NCBI RefSeq assembly: GCF_026314945.1
Contig: NZ_CP111121.1
Location: 1,364,001 to 1,428,000 of the forward strand
Source of the DNA: Chryseobacterium fluminis
Lineage (GTDB): Bacteria > Bacteroidota > Bacteroidia > Flavobacteriales > Weeksellaceae
Reading direction: 5' to 3'
Length of the DNA stretch: 64,000 nucleotides
The translations under genes were made by a program, and so were the position numbers. The notes under the pieces were generated by a model. That model saw nothing but the letters and a program-made list of their open reading frames with translations. It was not told the origin of the DNA and searched no databases. Shown here in pieces: positions 35,800 to 44,791 of the stretch; position 1 is the stretch's first letter; every line of letters starts with the position of its first letter.

Positions 35800-36384
35800 A
35801 ATATATTTAAAGGTTAAGTGTTAATTTTAGATCACGGGCAGTGATCTCCGGCAAAAATACTTCCTTATTGTTTCACGGACAAAAAAAAGCTTTTAAAACC
35901 AATTATTCATAGCTTTCGGAACTGAATTCAACCCGTCACATCTAAATGTCGGATCCGATATCTATAGTAAATGCATCAAATTTTACTGTATCAGAGGTGA
36001 ACGGGATGTACCGGCGAAATAATTTTAAAATATGAGATTTCTCATGAAAACAGTCTGTTTGTTACCGGTAATTCATCACCCGGGCATCTGTTTCAATTCA
36101 GGCTCTGATATTAAAACATACCGCATTAAATAACAAAATAATGTATCAATTAGATAATCAATAAAATATTTAAATAATTTGTGATAGATCGACAATAATC
36201 ATTCAGCGATTTTAAAGCATTCTATCATAATGAATATCCATATAATTTTAGTAATCGATTTCCAGAAAACAGCATATCCATTACATGAAAAACTACAATG
36301 GTATGGAAATTGTAAATTACGAATCACGTTTTACTAATATTATAATAATATTAACATAAATAAATTAATTATCAAAAATTAGTT
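35800..36384. other. Intergenic region before the OmpA-family gene
   Basis: Very AT-rich, with short palindromes such as AATATTATAATAATATT near 36338-36354. It probably holds the OmpA-gene promoter and leader, but no exact -7 element at standard distance was found. Confidence 0.4.
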
Positions 36385-37836
36385 ATGAAATTTAATCTAG
36401 CATCTGTAGCCCTAGCGATGGCTATCCCGATGTCCGGTTTCGGGCAAGATACAGCAACTGCTGTTAACAATCAGTACCAAAAAACAGTAAGCGAAGAATC
36501 CTTTACTACGTCGCCATTCAATGCCTCTGCAAAGAGATTTAATGACTGGTCAATTTCCGTGGGAGCCGGGGTTCCGCTAATGCAGACCGCAGATCTTACT
36601 TCCATAAAAAATGGAAACGGGAAAAACCTTTTCGGATATTCTGCTTATGTGAGTATTGATAAAGCCATTACCCATGCTTTCGGTTTAAAGCTGCAGTATG
36701 ACAGAGGCGAAACAAGACAGGGATGGTTCAATACCAAAGATGCTGCACCTGCTAATGCTTCTGCTTACCAACAGGTAGCCGGCAGAACACAGTATGATGC
36801 GATCTCAATTTTAGGAGATATCAATTTTTCAAATCTTTTGAGAAGAGTTGATAACCGTTCGGCTTTCAGATGGGCGCTACATGGTTATGCAGGTATCGGT
36901 ACGCTTGCTTACAAAGCATTTCAGAAAGATGAAGCAGGACAAAGGCTGATGACTGAAGTGAAACCATTTAAATTAAACTCTCTATTCGGACAGGCTGGTG
37001 CCGGTCTTAAATATAAAATTAGTAACAGAGTGGATATCGAAGGTAGATTAATGTACGTGATTACCGGAGATGATGAATTTGACGGAGGAGGTGTTCACAC
37101 CAGTGCGATTAACCAACGTTCTGAAAATACTTCAGATAACTTCTTCAATGCAACGTTGGGTCTGACTTTCAACCTTGGAAAACACGACAATCACCTGATG
37201 TGGCATGATCCTTTACAGGAAATCTACTACAAAATGGATGTTTTAGCAGAGAAGAATCAGGATATCACCGTATGTAAGAGCGGAGACGCCGATAACGACG
37301 GTGTTTGTGATGACTGGGACAGACAAATCGATACTCCTGCAGGAGCAAGAGTGGATGGATCCGGAGTTGCCTTAGATACAGATCTTGACGGTGTTATTGA
37401 TCTTTATGACAAATGTGTAACAGTACCGGGACCTGTAGAAAACCAGGGATGTCCTACCAGCAACCCTGTGGGAACCGTGGATGACCAGAGCAGAGTATTG
37501 GAAGGCATCGAGTTCGATTTGAATTCTGACAGAATTTTACCATCCAGCACTCCTATTCTTAATAATGCAGTAAACTACATCAATTCTTCACAAGGAGACT
37601 ACAGAGTGGTAGGAGCAACAGATACAAGAGGAACTGCAGGATACAACATGAAATTGTCTGAAAAAAGAGCCGGAAATGTTAAGAATTACTTAGTTAAAAA
37701 CGGTGTTCAGTCAGGAAAATTAGAAGCAGTGGGAAGAGGTAAACAAGATTTGAAATACCCTGAATGTGACCCAGCTACCAAATGTCCGGAGTGGAAAAAC
37801 AAAGCGAACAGAAGAGTCTATTTTGAAGCTAAATAA
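36385..37836 (+). CDS. OmpA family outer-membrane protein with TSP3 repeats (483 aa)
   Basis: Signal peptide (MKFNLASVALAMAIPMSGFG), then an eight-stranded-barrel-like domain of about 250 residues (WSISVGAGVPLM, SAYVSIDKAITHAFGLKLQYD). A Ca-binding thrombospondin-3-like linker follows (DADNDGVCDDWD, DTDLDGVIDLYDKC). The C-terminal OmpA domain has IEFDLNSDRILPSS, TDTRGTAGYNMKLSEKRA and a final NRRVYFEAK, with the peptidoglycan-binding Asp and Arg in place. It anchors the outer membrane to the cell wall. Single gene with terminator at 37874-37903. Confidence 0.94.
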   Translation: MKFNLASVALAMAIPMSGFGQDTATAVNNQYQKTVSEESFTTSPFNASAKRFNDWSISVGAGVPLMQTADLTSIKNGNGKNLFGYSAYVSIDKAITHAFGLKLQYDRGETRQGWFNTKDAAPANASAYQQVAGRTQYDAISILGDINFSNLLRRVDNRSAFRWALHGYAGIGTLAYKAFQKDEAGQRLMTEVKPFKLNSLFGQAGAGLKYKISNRVDIEGRLMYVITGDDEFDGGGVHTSAINQRSENTSDNFFNATLGLTFNLGKHDNHLMWHDPLQEIYYKMDVLAEKNQDITVCKSGDADNDGVCDDWDRQIDTPAGARVDGSGVALDTDLDGVIDLYDKCVTVPGPVENQGCPTSNPVGTVDDQSRVLEGIEFDLNSDRILPSSTPILNNAVNYINSSQGDYRVVGATDTRGTAGYNMKLSEKRAGNVKNYLVKNGVQSGKLEAVGRGKQDLKYPECDPATKCPEWKNKANRRVYFEAK

Positions 37837-37873
37837 GATGTCTGCCCTATAGACATCAATGATTAAATAATGC

Positions 37874-37903
37874 AAAAGAGTTCCGCAAGGAGCTCTTTTT
37901 TTA
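37874..37903 (+). terminator. Terminator of the OmpA-family gene
   Basis: AAAAGAGTTCC-GCAA-GGAGCTCTTTT stem with one G-T pair, followed by a T run. Confidence 0.9.
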
Positions 37904-38024
37904 TTGACACGGGAATATTCTCACAACTACTCTCTGCCGACCGCTCTTATCTGCAGCTATTGTTGACAACTTACCTTCAATGGCATCCGTATTGCAGGCT
38001 TTTCAGAATATTAATATGATTCGT

Positions 38025-38459
38025 ATGAAAAAACTGATTTTAACAGCAGTATGTATGGTTGGACTGTCAGCCTGTAACCAGCCTGCCAAGAACACCGAGA
38101 AAAAACCTGCCGATGAGAGAAAAGCAGTAGGTTCCGATAAAGACGACCACGGATGTATGGCCTCAGCAGGACAGACATGGAGTGAACTTAAGCAGAATTG
38201 CATCCAGGTTTTTAACGAAGGGTTCCGGCTGAATCCTGTAAATGCCCAGAACAATGCAGCCGTGATTAGTGCGTTTGTTCTGATGGGCGACGACCAGAAA
38301 AAGGCAGAGCTATTTCTACCGGACCGGGAAGATCAACAGGCAGTCCTATTGGATAAGGATAGCAAGGGCATGTATCAGAATGGCCAATACAGCTACGATC
38401 CGATAAAATCTGTTCTCTATGTTGACGGTAAAGAACAGTATAAGGGGAATGTAGAATAA
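38025..38459 (+). CDS. Small lipoprotein (144 aa)
   Basis: From ATG 38025 it begins MKKLILTAVCMVGLSACNQP with lipobox LSAC. The mature part is hydrophilic (KNTEKKPADERKAVGSDKDDHGCMASAGQTWSELK at the start) and ends YVDGKEQYKGNVE. It has a Cys pair (HGCMAS, QNCIQVF) that could form a disulfide. Upstream in-frame ATGs exist at 38016 and 37980 but place the signal peptide too far in. Function unknown. Confidence 0.78.
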   Translation: MKKLILTAVCMVGLSACNQPAKNTEKKPADERKAVGSDKDDHGCMASAGQTWSELKQNCIQVFNEGFRLNPVNAQNNAAVISAFVLMGDDQKKAELFLPDREDQQAVLLDKDSKGMYQNGQYSYDPIKSVLYVDGKEQYKGNVE

Positions 38460-38621
38460 TCACCATAGAAAGATCAGGTTCTACTGACAATTCTCATTGC
38501 TTCGGTAATGCCCAACATCGGAGTAACTGTCTCAGATTACTTATTTCTAAAACAGAAAATTATAATTTGGCATTAAATATGATTGATTTAATGTATCGTA
38601 TTAACCTAAAATTTATTTGCT

Positions 38622-38753
38622 ATGGGAATCAAACCAGGTCCGAAAAAAGTTGCGGAATCAACTGATAAGTTAGATCAACGCCAGAGAGATAACAAGGAAA
38701 CGCCTAAGAACAAAACCTCGCTAAAACCTCATCACCACAAAAAAGGAGATTAG
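38622..38753 (+). CDS. Small basic protein (43 aa)
   Basis: A 43-residue, highly charged frame beginning MGIKPGPKKVAESTDKLDQR and ending HHHKKGD. Its Lys/His/Gln-rich, low-hydrophobic composition and the strong terminator 40 bases downstream (38793-38819) suggest a genuine small transcript. No family recognised. Confidence 0.52.
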   Translation: MGIKPGPKKVAESTDKLDQRQRDNKETPKNKTSLKPHHHKKGD

Positions 38754-38792
38754 AACACGAAAGTTTTTTCGTCAGTGCGATGTTACAAGAAT

Positions 38793-38819
38793 AAAATCCC
38801 GGCTGCGGCCGGGATTTTC
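38793..38819. terminator. Terminator between the small basic gene and a convergent gene
   Basis: AAAATCCCGGC-TGCG-GCCGGGATTTT, a perfect 11-bp stem with T residues at the foot on both strands. Confidence 0.9.
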
Positions 38820-38862
38820 TATGGTTATAGGATTGAAGTTGTTTACAAATACATATCGGCAA

Positions 38863-39279
38863 TTACGCATTGTACTCCCCTTCTTCATCTTTATGCCAGA
38901 ACTTCACCTGTTTCGCGCTTACTTTAATTAAGCAGATGCCGGGAGTATCGGTACCTTCCGGAAACCATTGGTCCAGGCCGTCGACCCATTTGTTCTTCAG
39001 AGTGTCTTTATCTGTAATAATTTCGCCTTCACCGGTACATTCTATGAATAACATATCATCGGTCTGATAAATAAGATTCACATGGTGAGTCTGCTTAATC
39101 TGATTCACCTTGTTGCTGTCTTCGTAGGTGAAGAACCATGAGTCTCCATCATACTCTACTTTTCCGTTGTTGCTCATCGGTCTCGAATGTGATACCTGAC
39201 TGTCGTCCTGAGTGACCATCATACAGAAGTCTAAATCTTTCATTTTTTCTGCAATGGTTTTTAATGATGCTTTTTTCAT
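38863..39279 (-). CDS. Pyridoxamine 5'-phosphate oxidase-fold protein, general stress type (138 aa)
   Basis: The split-barrel flavin-binding fold is recognised from DFCMMVTQDDSQVSHSRPMSN, VEYDGDSWFFTYEDSNKVNQI, HHVNLIYQTDDMLFIECTGEGEI and a final GICLIKVSAKQVKFWH. This matches short general-stress-protein-26-like members rather than the biosynthetic PdxH. It probably binds FMN or F420-like cofactor; reaction unknown. Length is normal. Confidence 0.88.
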   Translation of the reverse strand: MKKASLKTIAEKMKDLDFCMMVTQDDSQVSHSRPMSNNGKVEYDGDSWFFTYEDSNKVNQIKQTHHVNLIYQTDDMLFIECTGEGEIITDKDTLKNKWVDGLDQWFPEGTDTPGICLIKVSAKQVKFWHKDEEGEYNA

Positions 39280-39497
39280 AATATTTTTTTGTGATTATTT
39301 GGTGTGTACGATTAAGTTCAGAGACTGTGAAGATGATTAGAGCCAGTCTGCTGTGCTGCTGTAAACCAAAATCCGTACCGATAAATCACAATTCCTCGCT
39401 CATCGGTTCCGAAATTTCCGTCCAGACGATATAAAAAGTTATAATATAAGTGATTTCTGTTACCAATCTGTTTCGACCATCAATATTGTGTACACGT

Positions 39498-40232
39498 TTA
39501 CCATGGGCATTCTCCGGTTCCGGAATCATGATCTTCACTTATGAATTTTCCTGTCGGCAGATTTTTATTCAGGATCGTCTTCACTATGGTATGCGCAGCT
39601 TCGTCAGGGGTCCCGTTTCCCTCATTATTGGTAAGGTCGGTTTTTATAAACCCCGGATCGACTAGATTGACCCTGAACTTCGGAAGTTGGTTGCCCAGTG
39701 AAATGGTATACAGATTGAGTGCAGCTTTGGAGACGGCATAAACCATAAAAAGATGGGCATTTTCGTAATACTTCCAGTGGGTGTCACTATGAAGGGTAAG
39801 GGAGCCGATACTTGAACTGATGTTAATAATTTGAGGTTTCTCGGATTTTTCCAGCAGATCGGTAAAAGACTGCACGACTCTTAAAGTTCCGTATAAATTG
39901 GTTTGAAACACTTTTTCAAATTCCGGGACCGTTGCCGTCAAAGCATCTTGTGGCATATTGCCGGTAATACCGGCATTATTGATCAGTACATCTAATTTTT
40001 CTGCTTTTTTACCCAGGTCAGCCCGGGCATTTTTCACGGACCTGTCATCGGTAATATCAATGATCAGAAGTTCGGCATTGGTTAATCCTTCCGATTTTAA
40101 CTGTTCCATTGCCTGTACACCGCGTTCATGACTGCGACAGCCCAGATATACATAAAATCCTCTCTGCAAAAGCTGTTTTGCCGTGGCCAGCCCGATTCCT
40201 TTATTGGCTCCTGTAATAAGTACTTTTTTCAT
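39498..40232 (-). CDS. SDR family oxidoreductase (244 aa)
   Basis: MKKVLITGANKGIGLATAKQL supplies the TGANKGIG cofactor loop. NNAGITGNMPQDAL, NISSSIGSLTLHSD and YAVSK complete the classical SDR set. It is a paralogue of the SDR at 9582-10319. The upstream gene on the same strand encodes a Crp/Fnr-type regulator, and a perfect palindrome (40287-40306) lies in the gap between them, suggesting control of this SDR by that regulator. Confidence 0.92.
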   Translation of the reverse strand: MKKVLITGANKGIGLATAKQLLQRGFYVYLGCRSHERGVQAMEQLKSEGLTNAELLIIDITDDRSVKNARADLGKKAEKLDVLINNAGITGNMPQDALTATVPEFEKVFQTNLYGTLRVVQSFTDLLEKSEKPQIINISSSIGSLTLHSDTHWKYYENAHLFMVYAVSKAALNLYTISLGNQLPKFRVNLVDPGFIKTDLTNNEGNGTPDEAAHTIVKTILNKNLPTGKFISEDHDSGTGECPW

Positions 40233-40286
40233 TTTTTGCTGATTAAACTGTTAATGCGGCAAAGTTGCACCAACAAAAAATATTTT

Positions 40287-40306
40287 TTTTTCACATTTGT
40301 GAAAAA
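40287..40306. promoter_or_regulatory. Palindrome TTTTTCAC-ATTT-GTGAAAAA, candidate Crp/Fnr-type operator
   Basis: Perfect 8-bp arms separated by 4 bases, positioned 55-75 bases upstream of the SDR start codon and next to a Crp/Fnr-family gene. On the minus strand A rather than T follows the stem, which argues against a terminator. Confidence 0.6.
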
Positions 40307-40310
40307 GTGA

Positions 40311-40880
40311 TCAGCGAATACTTTTCCGTACCCTGCTTAAGGATTGCTGTTTCATCCCCAGATAGGAGGCAACATACGACAACGGAATACGGTTCACCAT
40401 GTTCGGATACTGCTTCAGGAAAGACAGGTACCGCTTTGTGGTATCTTCTGAAATCAGCGAACTCCTTCTTTCGAGCTTTTCTGATTTATGCTTGATGATG
40501 ATCTTTTGGATGATGATATTCAATTCAGGGACAGATTGTAATAATCCGTTCCAGTCTTTTTTTAAGAAGGCAATGAGTGAACATTGGGTAATGGCCTGTA
40601 AATTGGCAACCGGGCTGATGTTTTTATCCGGGTGATCCCAATCTGAAAGCCAATGATTTTCCTGAACAAAATAATGGGTGATCTCATCTCCTTTATCGTT
40701 ATCAAAATATACACGAAGAATTCCGCCGGTAACAAATCCCACGTATTTCGAAGTTTTTCCTATTTCCCAGAAATGGTCGCCTTTTCTGAGTTCCAGATTT
40801 ACCGATTGACTCATCATCAGATCAGTCTGTTGCCGGTCCAGGTTTCCGTATTGCGACAAGAGGTCTGTAAATTCCTTCAT
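40311..40880 (-). CDS. Crp/Fnr-family transcriptional regulator (189 aa)
   Basis: An N-terminal cyclic-nucleotide-binding-like barrel (ELRKGDHFWEIGKTSKYVGFVTGGILRVYFDNDKGDE) is followed by a helical linker and a short C-terminal HTH (RIPLSYVASYLGMKQQSLSRVRK). No Fe-S cluster cysteines of Fnr are visible, so the signal is unknown. It is followed by an operator-like palindrome and the SDR gene. Confidence 0.9.
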   Translation of the reverse strand: MKEFTDLLSQYGNLDRQQTDLMMSQSVNLELRKGDHFWEIGKTSKYVGFVTGGILRVYFDNDKGDEITHYFVQENHWLSDWDHPDKNISPVANLQAITQCSLIAFLKKDWNGLLQSVPELNIIIQKIIIKHKSEKLERRSSLISEDTTKRYLSFLKQYPNMVNRIPLSYVASYLGMKQQSLSRVRKSIR

Positions 40881-40996
40881 TCTGCAAAGCTACCCAATTC
40901 AGAGCAACTGCCAGCATCATAAAGCCTGACGTAATAAGTCTCTCTGAATAAAAAACCAGCAATAGAAAATATCCCAGAGAACAGGCAGCCTTCCTA

Positions 40997-41962
40997 CTAC
41001 CCTTTCAGGCGATGATATATACTCCACTTTTTAGGCTTCATTCCAAAGTGCTGCTCAAACAGTCTTCCGAAATAACTGAGGTTGGTAAAACCCAGCTGGT
41101 ATCCGGCCTCAGTGACCGAAAGACGATCATACCGCATTAATCTTGCTGCCTCCTGTATCCGAAGATACTGGCTGTATTCATACAATCCTTTTCCGAAAAC
41201 CTGAGTAAAGAGTTTCCGGAGTTTGAGAACATTCATACCACCGATTCTCACCAATTCATCCTGTGTCAAAGGCTGTGAGACTGAAGCGGCAATAGCATTC
41301 CGGACGCGGTAAAGAGAGGCTATTTCATCACTACGGAGACTGTGATATCTTACAGTCTCCCGTTCAGAGAGATTCTTAAAAAGCAGATAAAGCAGTTCCA
41401 GTGCTTTCAATTTATAATAAGCTTCGGAAAGTATACCTGATGCAGGATCAGTGGCGATCTTACTGACAAGATCAGCCATATCCGGAGACATAAACTCCTC
41501 TATCAGGAATGTTTTTTCATCATTAAAAAGATAACTAAACGTCTCCCGGGCCCGGCCGAGAAAATCCCTGAGAAAATCGAGTTCGATAAGTATCGTAATC
41601 TGCGTAATCATAAATCCTTTGGGAAATACCACTTCACTTTCCAGGTGAAAAGGCGTTATCCGGACGTGAGGCTGGGCTTCAGTAAATTTTTCTGTATTCT
41701 GATTACCGGCTGAAGGATGACTGATGATGTTCTGGAAGGAAAAAAGCAGACCTCTTTTAACCATATCCATAGGTTTTCTTCTGTAGGTGAATGTTTTTTC
41801 CGCAATCATCGAGCGGATCATCACAACCATTTCCGGGAGCATATCTGCAATATGAACCTCGTTAAGACTCAGAACATCAATCGTACTGCGCAGTTCGGAT
41901 GCCGGTATTCCCAATTTCTCCGCCAGATCAAGCATCTGCTTTTTGTTATCAGGAAAATTCAT
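40997..41962 (-). CDS. AraC-family transcriptional regulator (321 aa)
   Basis: An N-terminal region of about 210 residues is followed by an AraC domain (DELVRIGGMNVLKLRKLFTQVFGKGLYEYSQYLRIQEAARLM, LSVTEAGYQLGFTNLSYFGRLFEQHFGMKP). It resembles PchR-like regulators in the GMNVLKLRKLF.QVFG motif. It is divergent from an FAD monooxygenase, with 85 bases between the start codons, and probably regulates it. Confidence 0.9.
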   Translation of the reverse strand: MNFPDNKKQMLDLAEKLGIPASELRSTIDVLSLNEVHIADMLPEMVVMIRSMIAEKTFTYRRKPMDMVKRGLLFSFQNIISHPSAGNQNTEKFTEAQPHVRITPFHLESEVVFPKGFMITQITILIELDFLRDFLGRARETFSYLFNDEKTFLIEEFMSPDMADLVSKIATDPASGILSEAYYKLKALELLYLLFKNLSERETVRYHSLRSDEIASLYRVRNAIAASVSQPLTQDELVRIGGMNVLKLRKLFTQVFGKGLYEYSQYLRIQEAARLMRYDRLSVTEAGYQLGFTNLSYFGRLFEQHFGMKPKKWSIYHRLKG

Positions 41963-42015
41963 TTTATGGACTATTTTTATTCTGGAAGGGACTATTTTAT
42001 GCTTAAAGGTAAAAC

Positions 42016-42023
42016 TAAATTTG
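42016..42023 (+). promoter_or_regulatory. -7 promoter element of the FAD monooxygenase (TAAATTTG)
   Basis: An exact TAnnTTTG, 24 bases before the start codon, in the divergent AraC/monooxygenase gap. The -33 TTG is degenerate (TAT), as expected for an activator-dependent promoter. Confidence 0.5.
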
Positions 42024-42047
42024 CAATAATCATTTAAAAGTTACCTA

Positions 42048-43217
42048 ATGAAAAAAAATATTTTGATATCAGGCGGAGGGATTGCAGGATTAACTGCGGC
42101 AAAATTCCTGTCAGGACAGGGCCATCACATTACAGTGGCAGACAGGGCTCCGTCCTTTACCACAGCCGGCTTTCTGATCTCCCTGAAGAGTTTTGGAGTG
42201 AGGATCATGGAAGAACTCGGACTGAAAGAGGAATTAAAAGCAGCCTCCTCTCCCTCTGAGTTTGTCAGTTTTTTAGAAAAAGATGACCGGATCATTCAGT
42301 ATCTCAGCTATGAAAAAATGAATAAAAATATTGAAAATTCAATACTGATTTCGCGTGGAGGTCTTCACAATGTCCTGTATGATAATTTAAAACACCAGAT
42401 CAATATACTTTTCAATACAACGATTTCGGACCTCCGTTCAGAAGGTGATACCACCGGTGTGACATTTTCTGACGGATCAGAAATGGAAGCTGACCTGGTA
42501 ATTGTTTCAGAAGGTCTGCGTTCTGCCACCCGGGAACGCTATTTTACGGATTCCGGAATGGAAGATTTCAATACACTGTATATGGGAGGACGGCTGCGGA
42601 CAGAACATTCCGGTACCGTGGGTTCTTTTAAGATTTATATTGATGTGGATAAAATGCTCTCCATCTACCCTATTGCAAACGATGAAATTGCTATTCAGTG
42701 TTATCTTCGTCATAGCGGAGATCCTGCACCATGGAACAAACCGGCAGAACTATTGCAGAGTTCATTCAGTTCATACAGCTTGGAAGTACGGGAGCTGCTC
42801 AGTCGTTTTTCACAAAAGGGAAACATGTTCATTGATAAAATAGGAATGGTTAAAGTCTCTGACCTTGTTAAGGGAAACATTGTTTTGCTGGGCGACGCCG
42901 GGTATTGTCCGACGGCCCTTTCCGGGATGGGAGCATCGCTATCCATCTATGGTGCGAAGGCCTTATCTCATTTTATCAGCAAAACACCTGATGATCTTAG
43001 ATCCGCATGCAGCAACTATAACCAGTGGATGCAGCCGGTCATCCATAAATTCCAAAGCAATGCACGAAAGAACGCAGCATCTTTTATCCCTGAAAATGAG
43101 CAGCAGCTTGATCAGTTTGTTACGTCTTTCAAAGCGGCATCTGACATCGAACTTAAGAAGATCATGACCGATCCGATCGTGCTCAGTGAAGATCAGTTTA
43201 ATTTTAAAATCAGTTGA
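42048..43217 (+). CDS. FAD-dependent monooxygenase (389 aa)
   Basis: Group A flavoprotein hydroxylase: an N-terminal dinucleotide loop (ILISGGGIAGLTAAKFLSGQGH), DLVIVSEGLRSATRERYF in the middle, and the FAD ribityl motif GDAGYCPTALSGMGASLSIYGAKAL. It is of the PHBH/TetX type, hydroxylating small aromatic or hydrophobic compounds with NADPH and oxygen. It is followed after 3 bases by a small membrane protein and preceded by a divergent AraC regulator; a detoxification or drug-modifying role is inferred. Confidence 0.92.
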   Translation: MKKNILISGGGIAGLTAAKFLSGQGHHITVADRAPSFTTAGFLISLKSFGVRIMEELGLKEELKAASSPSEFVSFLEKDDRIIQYLSYEKMNKNIENSILISRGGLHNVLYDNLKHQINILFNTTISDLRSEGDTTGVTFSDGSEMEADLVIVSEGLRSATRERYFTDSGMEDFNTLYMGGRLRTEHSGTVGSFKIYIDVDKMLSIYPIANDEIAIQCYLRHSGDPAPWNKPAELLQSSFSSYSLEVRELLSRFSQKGNMFIDKIGMVKVSDLVKGNIVLLGDAGYCPTALSGMGASLSIYGAKALSHFISKTPDDLRSACSNYNQWMQPVIHKFQSNARKNAASFIPENEQQLDQFVTSFKAASDIELKKIMTDPIVLSEDQFNFKIS

Positions 43218-43220
43218 GTA

Positions 43221-43607
43221 ATGATTTTTAAAAAAATATTTTCCGTCGTCACAGGATTCGTAACCATCGGCCTTCTGAGCTCCGTTTTCGCTAAAATACA
43301 GGGATTGCTGGTTCCGGCCTCTATGCACCTGTTTGATCAGGACACCTGGAATTTCTTCGATATCATTCAGCTGGTCATCAAATTAAGCTGTGTTTACATC
43401 AGTTGTATCACCGGAGGTCTGATAACATCTCTTAGCGGTGGAGAAAACAAACAGCATTACATGGTGGGAATAAGCATTATGCTGGTGGTAGGCTGGCTGT
43501 GGATAAGCACGGTTCATCCTACGTGGTTCTGGCTGACATTGCTGGTGGGTATTCTTCCCTCTGTTATCCTGGGAAGAAAAATGAGACGGACAGCACATAT
43601 TAAATAA
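43221..43607 (+). CDS. Small multi-pass membrane protein (128 aa)
   Basis: Four hydrophobic segments (IFSVVTGFVTIGLLSSVFA, IIQLVIKLSCVYISCITGGLI, HYMVGISIMLVVGWLWIST, FWLTLLVGILPSVILG). It starts 3 bases after the FAD monooxygenase stop codon, so the two are translated together. Family not recognised. It might be an efflux or membrane partner of the monooxygenase, by context only. Confidence 0.78.
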   Translation: MIFKKIFSVVTGFVTIGLLSSVFAKIQGLLVPASMHLFDQDTWNFFDIIQLVIKLSCVYISCITGGLITSLSGGENKQHYMVGISIMLVVGWLWISTVHPTWFWLTLLVGILPSVILGRKMRRTAHIK

Positions 43608-43709
43608 TGCTATGCTGACTGCAACGAATGGCAGGAAGATGGAATCTATTCCGGTTCAATCTCCATCTTTATCAGCAGATCATCATGAACAGCCAGCTAA
43701 AAATACGGC

Positions 43710-44477
43710 TTATCTTTTTTGGAGATTATACCCGATACCGATCATCAATATTGCAGGTAATAATACCATTAACCCTTCTCTGCCAATATACTGATTCAGC
43801 AATAAAGCAGCTGAGATCAGGATCCACCCTGATAACAAATAATAATTGGCTAACCGTAAATTCCGGTATTCGGGATCATGTTTTCGGTAAGGAATGATGA
43901 TAAAGCTGATATGGGCAAGAATGGCTCCGTTTAAAATATCGATAAAATGATGCTGATACGTGGTCAATGTTGAAATTCCCAGCAGAATCAGCCAGATCAT
44001 TAAGAAAATCCGCCATTTTGAAAGATCTTTAAACACCGACCAGAATATAAAAGCAAAAGCAATATGCAGTGACGGGGACTGGTTGAAAGGCGAGTCGAAT
44101 GCTTTCAGAAACGAAAAAGGAAGATTCAGAATATGATGTGACACTTCAGGCTTTGCAAAAGAAAACCGTAACGGTACTGCGATGAAAAATATTCCTGCAG
44201 TCACTGTAACAAAGAGCATCCTCCATGTTAATATTTTTAATTGATTTTTATTTTTACAGGAAAAAAATACCAGGCAGAAAAAAAGCCCGCTTGCCATGTA
44301 CGGAATGATCGACAAAGGTACGAACGGAATCGATTTTTCAAAATCAAAAGTAAATGACGGCACAAAATCTAAAGAAGACGCATACCAGGTGCAGAAATTA
44401 TAAACACCCATAAATACAAGCGTACAGAGGCTTAATGCAAATGCCTGCTGCCGGATTTTTAATTGCTTTTCAGTCAT
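43710..44477 (-). CDS. PAP2-family membrane phosphatase or transferase (255 aa)
   Basis: Six hydrophobic segments with PAP2 motifs: FNQSPSLHIAFAFIFW (SPSLHxA) and TTYQHHFIDILNGAIL (the second His and Asp). The first motif's basic residue is in the FRFSFAKPE loop area. Such enzymes act on lipid phosphates or make inositol-phospho-ceramide or phospholipid head-group transfers. Its ATGA start overlaps the stop of a degraded upstream gene (44474-44660), a relic of an operon. Confidence 0.85.
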   Translation of the reverse strand: MTEKQLKIRQQAFALSLCTLVFMGVYNFCTWYASSLDFVPSFTFDFEKSIPFVPLSIIPYMASGLFFCLVFFSCKNKNQLKILTWRMLFVTVTAGIFFIAVPLRFSFAKPEVSHHILNLPFSFLKAFDSPFNQSPSLHIAFAFIFWSVFKDLSKWRIFLMIWLILLGISTLTTYQHHFIDILNGAILAHISFIIIPYRKHDPEYRNLRLANYYLLSGWILISAALLLNQYIGREGLMVLLPAILMIGIGYNLQKR

Positions 44478-44660
44478 TCGCTTATTTTATCGTAATCCTG
44501 TTTTTTGCTTCCAACTGTTTCGGAAATCAGATCTGTGTTCATTAAAATATTTTTGATATTGGTTAAGGCTTCTGTTTCTTCATGATTTTTCCATGACCAC
44601 CGCTCTTACCATCCGCGTCGATCACTTTAAAATCGGGATCTAACAGATTTCTGAATTAAT
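44474..44660 (-). pseudogene. 3' remnant of a gene formerly upstream of the PAP2 gene
   Basis: On the minus strand a short open stretch RNLLDPDFKVIDADGKSGG continues, after a one-base shift, into WKNHEETEALTNIKNILMN and TDLISETVGSKKQDYDKISE. Its stop TGA lies within the ATGA of the PAP2 start. Upstream coding sequence is lost. The family is not recognised. Confidence 0.5.
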
Positions 44661-44679
44661 AATCAATAATAGAAATGCT

Positions 44680-44758
44680 GTCTCAAAAGAAGAAATGCTG
44701 TTCCGACAACTTTTTACAAATGATGAAGTTGTCGGATTGCAGTGCAGAATTTTGAGAC
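44680..44758. repeat. 79-bp nested palindrome
   Basis: Outer arms GTCTCAAAA (44680-44688) and TTTTGAGAC (44750-44758); inner arms CCGACAACTT (44703-44712) and AAGTTGTCGG (44726-44735). It separates the decayed gene remnant from the secreted protein at 44792 and could be a small non-autonomous element or a bidirectional terminator. Confidence 0.6.
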
Positions 44759-44791
44759 CGTTGGATTTACAAATTTAATCTATTGATTATT

